From a virus: DNA of 33,823 bases. The translations under genes were made by a program, and so were the position numbers. The first letter of the stretch is position 1, and each line of letters begins with the position of its first letter. Under the pieces are notes generated by a model. That model made no database searches. It saw only the letters and a list, made by a program, of their open reading frames with translations, and was not told where the DNA came from. This document shows, piece after piece, positions 15,431 through 24,094 of the stretch. The stretch spans positions 1 to 33,823 of IMG/VR virus record IMGVR_UViG_3300030116_004586; one strand, given 5' to 3'.

Positions 15431-15685
15431 ATGGCATTAACGGAAGAAACAATAGAAGACAAAATTGAGATTGTAGCTCCGTTTAAACATATACATGTTA
15501 GAACCGCATTGATCATTAAACGTGATGGACAGGAGATCAGTCGATCTTTTACTCGTCATGTCGTAGCACCAGACGCAGATATTTCAAAAGAGTCAGGTGA
15601 AGTTAAAGCAATTTGTAGTATAGTTCACACTGAAGAAGTTAAAGAAGCGTACGCACAACATTTAAAAGATACTGCACCTAAATAG
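15431..15685 (+). CDS. Small conserved protein between fibre genes
   Basis: The 84-aa soluble product MALTEETIEDKIEIVAPFKH has a strand pair around HIHVRTALIIKRDGQEISRS and the stretch FTRHVVAPDADISKESGEVK, with an acidic helical end (HTEEVKEAYAQHLKDTAP). I recall this type of protein ('ITRHVVxPDxDxSxExxEVK') next to fibre genes in marine phages. It may be a fibre chaperone or attachment partner, which is inference from location. The ribosome site is GAGGAGATAAGTA. Confidence 0.7.
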   Translation: MALTEETIEDKIEIVAPFKHIHVRTALIIKRDGQEISRSFTRHVVAPDADISKESGEVKAICSIVHTEEVKEAYAQHLKDTAPK

Positions 15686-15695
15686 AGGAAAAAAT

Positions 15696-18224
15696 ATGGC
15701 AGGATATATAGGAGTTCAACCAGTACCAAAAGCCACGCAACGGCGTGAGTATTTTACAGCAGGTAATAACCAGACGACATTTAACACTTCTGGGTACACA
15801 CCTGATTACGTCGATGTGTATATGAATGGCGTTAAACTTTCTCCTGCTGACTTTACAGCTACAAATGGTTCTGATGTTGTTCTTGCTTCTGGAGCAGCAA
15901 CAGGTGACTTACTTCAAATCATTAGTTTCTTACCTTTTCAAGCAGCAAATCAGGCTTTTACAGGTACGTTTAGCGTAACAGGAGCAGTAGATTTTGATAG
16001 TACTTTAACAACTAATGGTAATATTACAATCAATACAGGCAATTCAGGCGTTCCCGCAATAAATTTAAGTCATAGTAATGCAAATGCTGATAACTTTCAA
16101 TTAACTGCTGGTATTCCAGGCGTTGCAAATTCTGGTTTTTCGATTAGAGATGTAGATGAGTCTGCAAATAGATTAGCTATTGATACATCTGGTAATGTTG
16201 GTATTGCAATGACGCCAGACAGTGCTGTAAAGCTAAGTGTATCTGGTGCAATTGGCCCAACAAACGGTTCTAACTCTGCACCAACCCACACTTTTTATAG
16301 TGACCCAGATACAGGCATGTATAGGTCAGGAGCTAATGCTTTATCGTTTGCTACTGGTGGCACAGCCGCTTTAACTATTAATAGTTCTCAAAACGCTACT
16401 TTTGCTGGAACTGTTACTAGTAGTTCTTCAATAACTGCAACGACTACAATAAATGTAGGAACAGGCGGAGGTTTTTATTTAAAGCAAGATAGTAGTGAAA
16501 GTACAATTAGATCAGAAAGCCAACCTATTGTATTACAAACTTTCGCGTCAGGTGCTTGGCAAGATAGATTAACAATTGCTAATAACGGTGACGTAGATTC
16601 TGCTACTTTTTTTCGCGCGCCAAATTTTTATACTGGTACTGGCTCTCAGGCATTTAAAGCAAATGGTAATGATATAAATATTGTATCTCAAGCTGGTGCT
16701 ACTCAAATGATTTTAAAAAATGATGGGTGTACTACTATTCAAACAGGAACGTCAAATGTAGCTGATGAATTTATTTTTGCTAAATTTTATTGCTCTGTAT
16801 CCCCTGGTAATGCAGCAGGAATATTGCTTGGTGGGTATCCTGCAGATGGTTATGCTAAACAAGGTATATTTATAGATAGATATCTTGGTTTTCCTGGTAA
16901 TTCTGGTAGAGGTGATCTTCTATTAGTAAATAGAGATTCAACAAGTACTGATACGCCAACAAGTGCTGATACTAAAGTAAGAATTACTCCTGTAGGTGAT
17001 GTTATTATTACAGGTACGTCTAGCCAAAAAACGTCTTTGATGACATATGATGATAATTCAACAAAACTTACTGTATATAATGGTGATGGCTCTGCAAGGT
17101 CAGGTTATCTTGAGCTAGGAGCTGCTGCAAATGTAAATGGGTATAATGCAGGAGCTATTCAATTTATTAACAATAATAATTCAGATTCTACAACAACCGA
17201 TACAGCAGGGACAACTTGTGTAGGACAAATAAGAACAGTTATTAAAACAACAGATAGTAACGCAGGTGATGATAGTGGCGGGACAATACAGTTTTGGACT
17301 AAGCAAGAAGGTGAAAAATTACATAATACTGCTCGTCTTGAACACCCTAATGCTTATCATAGAGTAGATTTTGTAGTAACTGCAGAAGGTTTACCTGGTG
17401 ATAGTGGGATTAACGCTAATTCTTTTTTTCGATCAATAGCAAAAGGTAACTACTACACTGGTTTAGAAATATCTTCAACATCAGGTCATGTTGGAGGTTG
17501 GATAGGACATTGGAATGGTAGTGCAACTGCTAGAGGACTTCAGGCAAGAGTCGCTGGTAATGGGCTTAACGCTAGTGATATTTTAGCCATGAAAGTTGAA
17601 GCTGATGGTAAAATTAAAGTTGGTCGAAATAGTGATAGCATTAGTGGAGATCCTGTATTTACTGTAGAGCGTAATGCAACCGATCACGATAGTGCTATTA
17701 GAACTATTGTAAACGGAACAAGCAGCAGGTACGCTATAGATTTTCATAATGGCAATGGGTCTCAAGGTAATATTACTGTAAACTCTGGTTCCGTAAGTTA
17801 TAACAGCACATCAGACTATAGGCTTAAAGAAAATGTAACAACATCTTGGGATGGAACTTCTAGGTTAAAACAACTTAAACCAAGTAGATTTAATTTTAAA
17901 ACAGATACAGATAAAACTATCGATGGGTTTTTGGCGCATGAAGTAAGCAGTATTGTACCAGAAGCAGTAGTAGGAGAAAAAGATGCAACCAAAGTTTTAC
18001 AAAAGGTTATTTTAGCTGAAGATGGTAGTGTAGTAAATAATAATATAGAAGAAGATGATTGGAAGCATGGAAAAGAAACTGAAGTATATGATTCAAAAAC
18101 AACTTGGGTAGCAACAAAAGAAGTTCCTGTGTATCAAAGTTTAGACCCAGCAAAACTAGTACCATTATTAGTTAAAACTATACAAGAACTTGAAGCTAGA
18201 ATAACAGCATTGGAGGCAAAGTAA
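15696..18224 (+). CDS. Tail fibre with C-terminal intramolecular chaperone (Peptidase_S74) domain
   Basis: The 842-aa product has an N-terminal phage-binding domain (residues 1-100: MAGYIGVQPVPKATQRREYF, then YVDVYMNGVKLSPADFTATN), common at the start of marine phage fibres. The beta-helical shaft contains SLSHSN-type and 'DTSGNVGIAMTPDS' repeats and a 'HTFYSDPDTGMYRSGANALS' unit. At about residue 704 an S74 chaperone begins (STSDYRLKENV, with Ser706-Asp707 at the expected autocleavage site), followed by FLAHEVSSIVPEAV with its conserved His. The last residues QSLDPAKLVPLLVKTIQELEA form the trimeric coiled coil. This domain folds the fibre trimer and normally cuts itself off. Confidence 0.92.
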   Translation: MAGYIGVQPVPKATQRREYFTAGNNQTTFNTSGYTPDYVDVYMNGVKLSPADFTATNGSDVVLASGAATGDLLQIISFLPFQAANQAFTGTFSVTGAVDFDSTLTTNGNITINTGNSGVPAINLSHSNANADNFQLTAGIPGVANSGFSIRDVDESANRLAIDTSGNVGIAMTPDSAVKLSVSGAIGPTNGSNSAPTHTFYSDPDTGMYRSGANALSFATGGTAALTINSSQNATFAGTVTSSSSITATTTINVGTGGGFYLKQDSSESTIRSESQPIVLQTFASGAWQDRLTIANNGDVDSATFFRAPNFYTGTGSQAFKANGNDINIVSQAGATQMILKNDGCTTIQTGTSNVADEFIFAKFYCSVSPGNAAGILLGGYPADGYAKQGIFIDRYLGFPGNSGRGDLLLVNRDSTSTDTPTSADTKVRITPVGDVIITGTSSQKTSLMTYDDNSTKLTVYNGDGSARSGYLELGAAANVNGYNAGAIQFINNNNSDSTTTDTAGTTCVGQIRTVIKTTDSNAGDDSGGTIQFWTKQEGEKLHNTARLEHPNAYHRVDFVVTAEGLPGDSGINANSFFRSIAKGNYYTGLEISSTSGHVGGWIGHWNGSATARGLQARVAGNGLNASDILAMKVEADGKIKVGRNSDSISGDPVFTVERNATDHDSAIRTIVNGTSSRYAIDFHNGNGSQGNITVNSGSVSYNSTSDYRLKENVTTSWDGTSRLKQLKPSRFNFKTDTDKTIDGFLAHEVSSIVPEAVVGEKDATKVLQKVILAEDGSVVNNNIEEDDWKHGKETEVYDSKTTWVATKEVPVYQSLDPAKLVPLLVKTIQELEARITALEAK

Positions 18225-18225
18225 T

Positions 18226-20805
18226 ATGACTAAAACCCGTGATCTAGCAAATCTGATTGCCGACAGTAAAATTGGCCCGACTGAAATAGATACTTCAGGT
18301 ACATACACAGTCGGAGGAATTGTTACATCTGGGAATGTAGACGGACGTGATGTTTCAGTAGATGGTGCAAAACTAGACGGTATTGAAGCTAGTGCCGACG
18401 TTACCGATGCTGCAAATGTTACAGCTGCTGGTGCGTTGATGGATAGTGAGGTAACAAACCTTACTGCTGTTAAAGCCATTAATCAAGGTCTTGCAACAAC
18501 AGATTCACCTGCATTTGAAAGTTATAATTTAAATGCAATTGCTAAAGATATATCAAATACAGCTGTAGATATAGTTGTATACGATACTGCAAAAGATAGT
18601 GATGGTGGTGCTTGGAGACACAAAACACAACATACTTCTTGGTATAATGAGACCCTAAATAGTAGCACTCGTGGCGCGCGCAAGGAATTTCCATCAGTAG
18701 CTGTTATTGTAGCTGAAGTTGCTAAAGTTACAATTTACGATGGTGATGATCCTGATATGCCTATGTGGATGGTATTTAACCAACCAACTAATTCTAATAT
18801 TACTCATTTGGCAACAAATGCAAAAACAATTTCGTGTATTTCTATGTTAAATGGTAGTTTGTGTGTTGGTTTTAGTGATGGTGGATGGGGGGTATCTCAA
18901 ATTGGATTTGTAACTGACTCACAGCGTTGGCTTTGGTCTAACAATTATTATATGCAAGTTAGAAATACAGTTGTTGAAAGAAACACTACTGGAAGTTACG
19001 TAGTAATTGATACAATCGGTCTTAATGATGCTATTATACATGATATAGCTATGACTGTGCTACCCAACTCTCTTATTGACCCCAAAACAGGATTACCTGC
19101 GCCAACTCTTGCTGTAACTCATGATAAGGGTGCTACTGTTGTTAAAGATAATCATAATGGAACTATTACGTTTATTGATAAAACTACTACTGCGGACGCT
19201 ATGAGTCAAATTGCCTGGATGGGGCAAAGTATAGTCTGTGTAGCTCCTTTGTATTATGGTATTTATAAAGATCCTTTTAGTGAAGAAAGTAGTTCTTACT
19301 TAAGTAATACGTCAGATGCTAATTATTATTGGGCTGATGACGCTACCAATCCATATGGTGGAGGAGCTTTTAATTTTCCCCGCCCTTTAGGTAATACTGA
19401 TAAATTAGTTACGGCTGAGCCTAAAACTATAATTACTTCAAGTACTCTTCAAACTGTCAACAGTTTTAATGGGCAAGCAGGTTTAACTATACATCAACTT
19501 AGTGAAAGTGACATTACAGATAATGCTGATGGAATAGCTGCTTATATAACTTCAAGTTACAATACGGGGTGGCAAGTAGGAGATACTAGAATTGCTACTC
19601 TTTCAGACACTGATACTACTAATGCAGTTGCTACTAATCTTGTAACTAATGGTACTTTTACAAGTGATACGACTGGTTGGACAAGTAGTGGAACATCAAT
19701 AAGTATAGATAGTAATAGATTAAAAGTTGTTGGTTGGGGGGCACACCAAACTTTAACTACTGTAGTTGGAAAATGGTATAGATTTACTGTTGATTTTATA
19801 CAAAATAGTTCACATAGAGGAGGACTTTATTTAGGTACAACAAACAATGGCGCTGAAATTTTTACTTCAGGAGCTGCAACTAGTAGTACTACTATTGTGA
19901 AATATTTTAAAGCAACTACTACTTCCGTATTTGTAAAAGTAGGAGCATGGGACGGTGGTTCTGAAATTGCTTTTTATGATAATATTGCTTGTGATCTTTT
20001 AGAAGCTGATCATTCCTACCATCACAAAGGCCCATTAGTTTATGGAACAGTTACTAAAACTGCTGTAGCAAGCGGAGCTGAACTTGTTGGATATAGTGGG
20101 TTTAGTTCTAGTAATTATTTTCAACAAAAAATATTTAGCAACATACAAGACATGGAAAGAAGATGTTTTATGTGTTGGGTAAAAGCTTCAAAACAAGCTA
20201 CTGGGTATCAATATATTTTTGCACTAACAGATAATACTGCTTACCATTATGGGTTGGCTATATTTCAAGGAACTAGTGGAGATGGAGGAAAACCTTACAT
20301 TTATGATCAGGAACATGGAGTAGTTAAATTTGATGCTGATATAGCCACTGATTCATGGCGGCATGTAGTTTTAACTGATGATGAAACTAGAAGACGTCTA
20401 TATGTCGATGGATATTTTGTAGGGGAAGGCGGAGGGCCTTATGATCTTAATTCTGCAAATAAACAAAATATGGTGCTTCGTATTGGCAATTTTTCGCAAG
20501 GACAAAATCCAATGAATAATGGTTCTTTAGCTTTGTTTAAAGCAAGTAATACAATACCATCAGATGAACAAATTAAACAAATTTATGCTGAAGAAAAACT
20601 TCTTTTTGTGGAAAACGCAAAAGCCACTTTGTATGGTAGCAGTGATACAATAACAGGTTTAGCTTATGACGATGTTAAAAAAGAATTTCATGCAGGAACT
20701 TCAGCAGGACGATCGGTTTTTAAAGATTTAAATAGAATTTCAAATACAACAGATGCAATTGGCGCAGTAATTTCTGTTTCTAATGGCTTAGTAGCAGAGG
20801 AGTAA
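18226..20805 (+). CDS. Tail fibre/receptor-binding protein with LamG-like lectin domain
   Basis: The 859-aa product begins MTKTRDLANLIADSKIGPTE, then GNVDGRDVSVDGAKLDGIEA (the classic 'VDGRDVxxDGxKLDGIE' fibre segment). The middle is beta-rich with YKDPFSEESSSYLSN-type loops. From about residue 470 a carbohydrate-binding-like module appears (LVTNGTFTSDTTGWTSSGTS, WYRFTVDFIQ). From about residue 630 a concanavalin/LamG-like domain follows (RCFMCWVKASKQATG, DSWRHVVLTDDETRRRLYVDG, NMVLRIGNFSQGQ). Such domains bind surface sugars, so this is a good candidate receptor-binding protein. It starts 2 bp after the preceding stop. Confidence 0.85.
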   Translation: MTKTRDLANLIADSKIGPTEIDTSGTYTVGGIVTSGNVDGRDVSVDGAKLDGIEASADVTDAANVTAAGALMDSEVTNLTAVKAINQGLATTDSPAFESYNLNAIAKDISNTAVDIVVYDTAKDSDGGAWRHKTQHTSWYNETLNSSTRGARKEFPSVAVIVAEVAKVTIYDGDDPDMPMWMVFNQPTNSNITHLATNAKTISCISMLNGSLCVGFSDGGWGVSQIGFVTDSQRWLWSNNYYMQVRNTVVERNTTGSYVVIDTIGLNDAIIHDIAMTVLPNSLIDPKTGLPAPTLAVTHDKGATVVKDNHNGTITFIDKTTTADAMSQIAWMGQSIVCVAPLYYGIYKDPFSEESSSYLSNTSDANYYWADDATNPYGGGAFNFPRPLGNTDKLVTAEPKTIITSSTLQTVNSFNGQAGLTIHQLSESDITDNADGIAAYITSSYNTGWQVGDTRIATLSDTDTTNAVATNLVTNGTFTSDTTGWTSSGTSISIDSNRLKVVGWGAHQTLTTVVGKWYRFTVDFIQNSSHRGGLYLGTTNNGAEIFTSGAATSSTTIVKYFKATTTSVFVKVGAWDGGSEIAFYDNIACDLLEADHSYHHKGPLVYGTVTKTAVASGAELVGYSGFSSSNYFQQKIFSNIQDMERRCFMCWVKASKQATGYQYIFALTDNTAYHYGLAIFQGTSGDGGKPYIYDQEHGVVKFDADIATDSWRHVVLTDDETRRRLYVDGYFVGEGGGPYDLNSANKQNMVLRIGNFSQGQNPMNNGSLALFKASNTIPSDEQIKQIYAEEKLLFVENAKATLYGSSDTITGLAYDDVKKEFHAGTSAGRSVFKDLNRISNTTDAIGAVISVSNGLVAEE

Positions 20806-20808
20806 AAA

Positions 20809-21888
20809 ATGACCGTTAAAGTATCAAAATCAGCTATTGATATTAGAACAGAATTATCTGAGTTAAAAAAACCTTCTGGTGTAGCTGGGCAAGAATTACT
20901 TAAAACTAATACGTTAGAGCAGCAACAAACCTTAATTGGTGTAAATAAAGTCAACCATATAATAAATGGGGATTTTCAAATTTGGCAGCGCGGAACCACA
21001 GGAAGTGCTGTTAATGCTTTTAATATGGTTTCAGCCGACCGTTGGTATGCAGTTAGAAGTTCTTTAAATCGAGAAACTGATACTTATGGAAACCCTTATG
21101 CCCACATGGTATGTGGTAGTTTTACTGATACTAATTATATTAATACTAGAATAGAAAACCCAAGACAATTTGCAGGAAAAACTTTAACTATTCAGTTCTA
21201 TATGAAATCAGATGATGGAATGGGAGCTGGTGGACAAGTTTATATTCGTAATTATTCTACATCAAACTCATGGCAGGTACATCTTAGTAAAAATTTTGTA
21301 TATGGAAATACTTGGCAAAAATATGCTTTTACTTTTCATATCCCTGAAAGCACAACTTTTAATACTGGAGATTATGGGTTAGATATATTTATCTATGGTA
21401 ATAATTTAGCTGTAAATTATAATAATAAATCTTATGATATTAAAGATGTTCAACTTGTAGAAGGTGATTATCCTAAAGGTATTGAATTTATAAGACGTAG
21501 CGAAGGCGAAGAACTGGCATTGTGTCAGCGGTATTATTATGAGCACGTGAGGGGCGTAAATGGTTCTAGGACGTATGTTGGCCCAGGTGATTTTTATACA
21601 ACTACGCAACTTAATTTACACATAAGTTTTCCAGTGACAATGAGAACTACTCCTACATTGGTTCAAGGTAATGGGACAAATTATTTTGGTTGGTGGGGTG
21701 GGTCTCAAAATGGTGATATAAGCTCTACTTGGACTTTATTTTTACCTAATAGAAATGTAACTTCTTTATATGTAAATCCAGATAATGATCCAAGTTCATC
21801 TGGTATAGGTGCACGAATTTATATAAAAGATGATAGTAGTGTATCTGGTACAACAAATGCGTTTTTAGCATTTAACGCAGAACTTTAA
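20809..21888 (+). CDS. Tail fibre-type protein with beta-sandwich domain
   Basis: The 359-aa product starts MTVKVSKSAIDIRTELSELK and contains the well-known fibre segment HIINGDFQIWQRGTTGSAVN, then SADRWYAVRSS and a jelly-roll-like part (TLTIQFYMKSDDGMGAGGQV, WQKYAFTFHIPESTTFNTG). Next come the sequence LVEGDYPKGIEFIRRSEGEE and the CQRYYYEHV segment, which are typical of this family. It is probably another receptor-contacting or carbohydrate-binding fibre component. It ends the fibre block. The ribosome site is GAGGAG, 3 bp after the previous stop. Confidence 0.85.
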   Translation: MTVKVSKSAIDIRTELSELKKPSGVAGQELLKTNTLEQQQTLIGVNKVNHIINGDFQIWQRGTTGSAVNAFNMVSADRWYAVRSSLNRETDTYGNPYAHMVCGSFTDTNYINTRIENPRQFAGKTLTIQFYMKSDDGMGAGGQVYIRNYSTSNSWQVHLSKNFVYGNTWQKYAFTFHIPESTTFNTGDYGLDIFIYGNNLAVNYNNKSYDIKDVQLVEGDYPKGIEFIRRSEGEELALCQRYYYEHVRGVNGSRTYVGPGDFYTTTQLNLHISFPVTMRTTPTLVQGNGTNYFGWWGGSQNGDISSTWTLFLPNRNVTSLYVNPDNDPSSSGIGARIYIKDDSSVSGTTNAFLAFNAEL

Positions 21889-21911
21889 CCCCAACCCAAA
21901 AGGAGATCAAA

Positions 21912-22136
21912 ATGGCAGAAAATAAAAAAACCATAACGATTGACGGTACAGAATATACCGAGGATCAGCTTACTGATGAGCAAAAAATTATGGTAAACCA
22001 CGTAAGTGACCTCGACCGAAAAATAGGTGCGACCCAATTTAACCTTGATCAGTTGAATGTTGGCAGAGGTGCATTTGTTAATATGCTAACACAATCATTA
22101 TCAAAATCAGAAGAAAAAGCAGAGGCTACAAACTAA
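21912..22136 (+). CDS. Small conserved protein, DUF6447-like
   Basis: The 74-aa product has a short beta hairpin at the N-terminus (KKTITIDGTEYTEDQLTDEQ) followed by helices (MVNHVSDLDRKIGATQFNLD). The pattern 'ITIDGxEYxxDxLxDExKxxxxxxxxxDxxIxxxxxxLxxLxxxRxA' matches small marine phage proteins that I remember as DUF6447 (name from memory). Its function is unknown. Its last base overlaps the next ATG, and a strong ribosome site (AAGGAG) lies before the start. It opens the lysis/small-gene block. Confidence 0.75.
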   Translation: MAENKKTITIDGTEYTEDQLTDEQKIMVNHVSDLDRKIGATQFNLDQLNVGRGAFVNMLTQSLSKSEEKAEATN

Positions 22137-22369
22137 TGGAAATGGACGCGCTTTGGAGTGCCGCTCTTACAGGAGGATTAGGTTTTATCGTATGGTGGGT
22201 TAAAAACCAACATGACGAACTAAAGCGCGTTTCTATTCTTTTAAATAAAACTAGAGAGGAGCTTGCAAAAGAATATTCAACTAAAATTGAAAGTAATACT
22301 TCTATTGATCGTGTAATTGCACGCTTGGACGCTCTTGACGCCAAGATGGATCGGATCTTAGAGAGGTAA
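22136..22369 (+). CDS. Membrane-anchored coiled-coil microprotein
   Basis: The 77-aa product has one N-terminal membrane segment (ALWSAALTGGLGFIVWWVKN, residues 5-24) followed by a charged coiled coil (HDELKRVSILLNKTREELAK and IDRVIARLDALDAKMDRILE). This layout is conserved in many marine phages and is usually unannotated. A spanin-like or holin-accessory function is possible because of its place in the lysis block. The start overlaps the preceding gene (TAATG). Confidence 0.8.
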   Translation: MEMDALWSAALTGGLGFIVWWVKNQHDELKRVSILLNKTREELAKEYSTKIESNTSIDRVIARLDALDAKMDRILER

Positions 22370-22372
22370 TGA

Positions 22373-22858
22373 ATGATTGAAGTACTGGCCTTAGCGGGAG
22401 CGGTTACAAAAATCGCTGGTTCGGTAAGTTCTGCTGTAAAAGCTGGAAAAGATATTCATTCTTTATTACCTCAAGTTGGCAAATTAGCAAAACTTGAAGC
22501 CGATATTAATCTTGCAGAGTCAGGTAAACATAAAAATCCTTTTAGTCGTCTTACTAAAGGTTTAACTTCTTCTGAGGAAGAAGGGTTTGCAATTGCCCAA
22601 GCAAAAATGGCGCATAAACAAGCGCAAGATGATCTTCGGAGTGCATGTCAGTTATATGGAGCTCCAGGGCTTTGGGACATGGTAGTAAAAGAACAAGCTG
22701 CTGCTCGTGTCAGACAAAAACAAGCTTTAGAAGAAGCTGCGGCTAGAAGGGATAAAATATTTTATATAGTAGGTCTTATTATTGGTGTTATATTTTTTGC
22801 AGTAGGAATTACAGCAATGATTTATGTTGCTAGCTATTTAGGAGATGGAAGATTATGA
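22373..22858 (+). CDS. Conserved phage membrane protein, 161 aa
   Basis: The N-terminus is hydrophobic and small-residue rich (VLALAGAVTKIAGSVSSAVK), followed by a helical charged middle containing GKDIHSLLPQVGKLAKLEAD, LTSSEEEGFAIAQAKMAHKQ and LYGAPGLWDMVVKEQAAARV. One transmembrane segment occurs near the C-terminus (IFYIVGLIIGVIFFAVGITA, about residues 127-150). I recall homologues in cyanophages and other marine phages with no known role. The tail-assembly or lysis block location gives no firm answer. The gene follows the preceding stop by 3 bp. Confidence 0.8.
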   Translation: MIEVLALAGAVTKIAGSVSSAVKAGKDIHSLLPQVGKLAKLEADINLAESGKHKNPFSRLTKGLTSSEEEGFAIAQAKMAHKQAQDDLRSACQLYGAPGLWDMVVKEQAAARVRQKQALEEAAARRDKIFYIVGLIIGVIFFAVGITAMIYVASYLGDGRL

Positions 22859-22867
22859 TGGAAAAGA

Positions 22868-23023
22868 GTGTACATTGAAGAAGTTAGAAGAAAGTCAGGC
22901 ACTGTTTGGGTTGTGTACAACGATAAAAATAAAATTATTGTAATAACGCATGATCGAAATATTGCTAAAAGTTTTTTAAAACCAACCAAAGAAAGGAAAT
23001 CAAATGCCAAAAATAGGAAATAA
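22868..23023 (+). CDS. 51-aa basic small protein with GTG start
   Basis: From GTG 22868 the frame reads VYIEEVRRKSGTVWVVYNDK and on through IIVITHDRNIAKSFLKPTKE, ending in a lysine/asparagine-rich tail. A compact strand-strand-helix pattern ('YIEEVR..GTVWVVYNDKNKIIVIT..RNIA') looks like a real small fold. GGAAAAGA directly before the GTG may serve as ribosome site. It fills the otherwise empty stretch after the 161-aa gene and overlaps the next microgene by 20 bp. No ATG alternative exists in this frame. Confidence 0.6.
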   Translation: MYIEEVRRKSGTVWVVYNDKNKIIVITHDRNIAKSFLKPTKERKSNAKNRK

Positions 23024-23135
23024 AAGATTCGGATACGGTGCAGCTGGAATGAAAAAAGCTAAAGCGTATGCATCCAAAACAGGAAAACCTATGAAAATGA
23101 CCAAGGCTAAAAAAATGCCTGGAAAGAAAAAGTAA
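23004..23135 (+). CDS. 43-aa lysine-rich microprotein
   Basis: The product, MPKIGNKRFGYGAAGMKKAK and on, has 15 Lys/Arg among 43 residues and no acidic residue. GAAAGGAAATCAA precedes the ATG. The pattern 'MPKIGxKxFxYxxxGMKxAKxYAxKTGK' is known to me from marine phages and is normally unannotated. It probably binds DNA or RNA or phosphate surfaces. The stop overlaps the next ATG (TAATG), which supports it as a translated gene. Confidence 0.75.
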   Translation: MPKIGNKRFGYGAAGMKKAKAYASKTGKPMKMTKAKKMPGKKK

Positions 23136-23365
23136 TGCCAGCGACGATCATTGACGATTATAAAGTTTTTCCTCGGTTAATGATGTTAGTTGTAACAATA
23201 CTTACTTATCAAGCAGTTCATTGGTTTATGACTTTACCCGACCCAAGTGTTGCTCAGAGTGGTTTAGTATCCATTTGTATGGGCGCACTTACGGGCTGTT
23301 TTGGTATTTGGATGAATAAAGAAGCTAAAACTGATCGTTCAACTAACGGCACTGGAAAAGAATAA
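23135..23365 (+). CDS. Small two-TM protein, holin candidate
   Basis: The 76-aa product has two membrane segments (LMMLVVTILTYQAVHWFM, about 15-32; LVSICMGALTGCFGIWM, about 44-60), a short connecting loop with DPS and a charged C-terminal tail (KEAKTDRSTNGTGKE). Length, two helices and a basic/polar tail fit class II holins. It is located upstream of the peptidoglycan peptidase within the lysis block. An alternative holin is the 127-aa protein downstream. Confidence 0.7.
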   Translation: MPATIIDDYKVFPRLMMLVVTILTYQAVHWFMTLPDPSVAQSGLVSICMGALTGCFGIWMNKEAKTDRSTNGTGKE

Positions 23366-23372
23366 GTTTTTA

Positions 23373-23398
23373 TGCTATAAAGTATTAACGCGTTAACA
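23373..23398 (+). promoter_or_regulatory. Extended -10 promoter with palindrome copy D
   Basis: TGCTATAAA (23373-23381) is an extended -10 sequence. The palindrome TATTAACGCGTTAACA (23383-23398) covers the predicted start (about 23388) and runs directly into the ribosome site AGGAG of the 35-aa gene. The centre TTAACGCGTTAA is a perfect 12-bp palindrome, as expected for a dimeric regulator site. Confidence 0.6.
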
Positions 23399-23409
23399 GG
23401 AGATTAAAA

Positions 23410-23517
23410 ATGATTAGCTATTTTAAAAGATTATGGAAAGCTTTTTTTAGCAAAAAGAAACCTGCTGTTAAAGAAAAGAAACCTGCTGTTAAACGAGGAA
23501 GGCCAAAAAAGAAATGA
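23410..23517 (+). CDS. 35-aa basic microprotein with AT-hook-like end
   Basis: The frame MISYFKRLWKAFFSKKKPAV continues with KEKKPAVKRGRPKKK. It has an aromatic/hydrophobic N-terminal amphipathic helix and a C-terminal tail with a tandem KKPAVK repeat (21-bp period in DNA) and the AT-hook core RGRPKKK. It follows palindrome copy D and an AGGAG site 7 nt before the ATG, and its stop overlaps the next ATG (ATGA). AT hooks bind the minor groove of AT-rich DNA. Membrane association by the amphipathic helix is also possible. Confidence 0.7.
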   Translation: MISYFKRLWKAFFSKKKPAVKEKKPAVKRGRPKKK

Positions 23518-23897
23518 TTCAATTTTTAAAGCCAATTGCTAACCTCGCTGGATCATGGATTCAAGGTAAAGCTGATGCAAATGCAGCTGCAGCAAAAATA
23601 AAATTAACTGAAGCAGAAAGTAGAGCTAAAATTTTGCTTTCTGAAAAAACATCTACTGCGGATTGGGAGCGTATTATGGCTCAAAGTACGCAAAACTCTC
23701 TTAAGGACGAGTTCGTAACTGTTGTCGTCTTAATACCTGTAATTTTATGTTTTATTCCAGGCTTAGAAACGGTTGTCCAAAATGGATTTGATCGTCTTGC
23801 TGAGCTTCCTGAATGGTATACGTGGCTTGTTTTTACCGTCTGCAGTGCTGCGATAGGAATAAGAGGCGGTAAACACTTTTTTGGAAGGAATAAATAA
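23514..23897 (+). CDS. Holin of the 3-TM (GTA holin-like) type
   Basis: The 127-aa product has an N-terminal amphipathic part (FLKPIANLAGSWIQGKADAN), the characteristic segment STADWERIMAQSTQNSLKDEF, then membrane helices VTVVVLIPVILCFIPGLETV and WYTWLVFTVCSAAIGIRGGK. The 'ADWER-MA-S---S-KDE----------P------PG---VV--GF--L-----WY' pattern is typical of proteins annotated as holin/GTA holin 3TM in phages and gene transfer agents. It would form membrane lesions that give the endolysin access to peptidoglycan. Both ends overlap neighbouring genes. Confidence 0.8.
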   Translation: MIQFLKPIANLAGSWIQGKADANAAAAKIKLTEAESRAKILLSEKTSTADWERIMAQSTQNSLKDEFVTVVVLIPVILCFIPGLETVVQNGFDRLAELPEWYTWLVFTVCSAAIGIRGGKHFFGRNK

Positions 23898-24094
23898 TGT
23901 CACGCATAAAAGATATTGTTGTTTTAGTAATGGCGTTGGGGCTCATGGGGCTTCTTGCATTAATTGTTGTTGATGAATTTATGATGGCAAACGCGCATGG
24001 TGGCACACTAGATAATTCTGTTATTGAATTGTTGCAAATGAGCATCACAGGTGTAATTGGAATTGTTGCAGGTTACGTAAGCGGTAAGTCGTAA
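23897..24094 (+). CDS. 65-aa two-TM microprotein
   Basis: Two membrane helices are visible (IVVLVMALGLMGLLALIVVD, residues 7-26; VIELLQMSITGVIGIVAGYV, about 42-61) joined by a loop MMANAHGGTLDNS. It starts by TAATG overlap with the holin gene and ends by TAATG overlap with the next one. The tight placement between holin and peptidase suggests an antiholin or an accessory lysis protein, unproven. Confidence 0.75.
   Translation: MSRIKDIVVLVMALGLMGLLALIVVDEFMMANAHGGTLDNSVIELLQMSITGVIGIVAGYVSGKS

Noticed and set aside
18226-20805. Diversity-generating retroelement target in the fibre genes
   Set aside because: No reverse transcriptase, no template repeat and no duplicated variable repeat was seen in the window.
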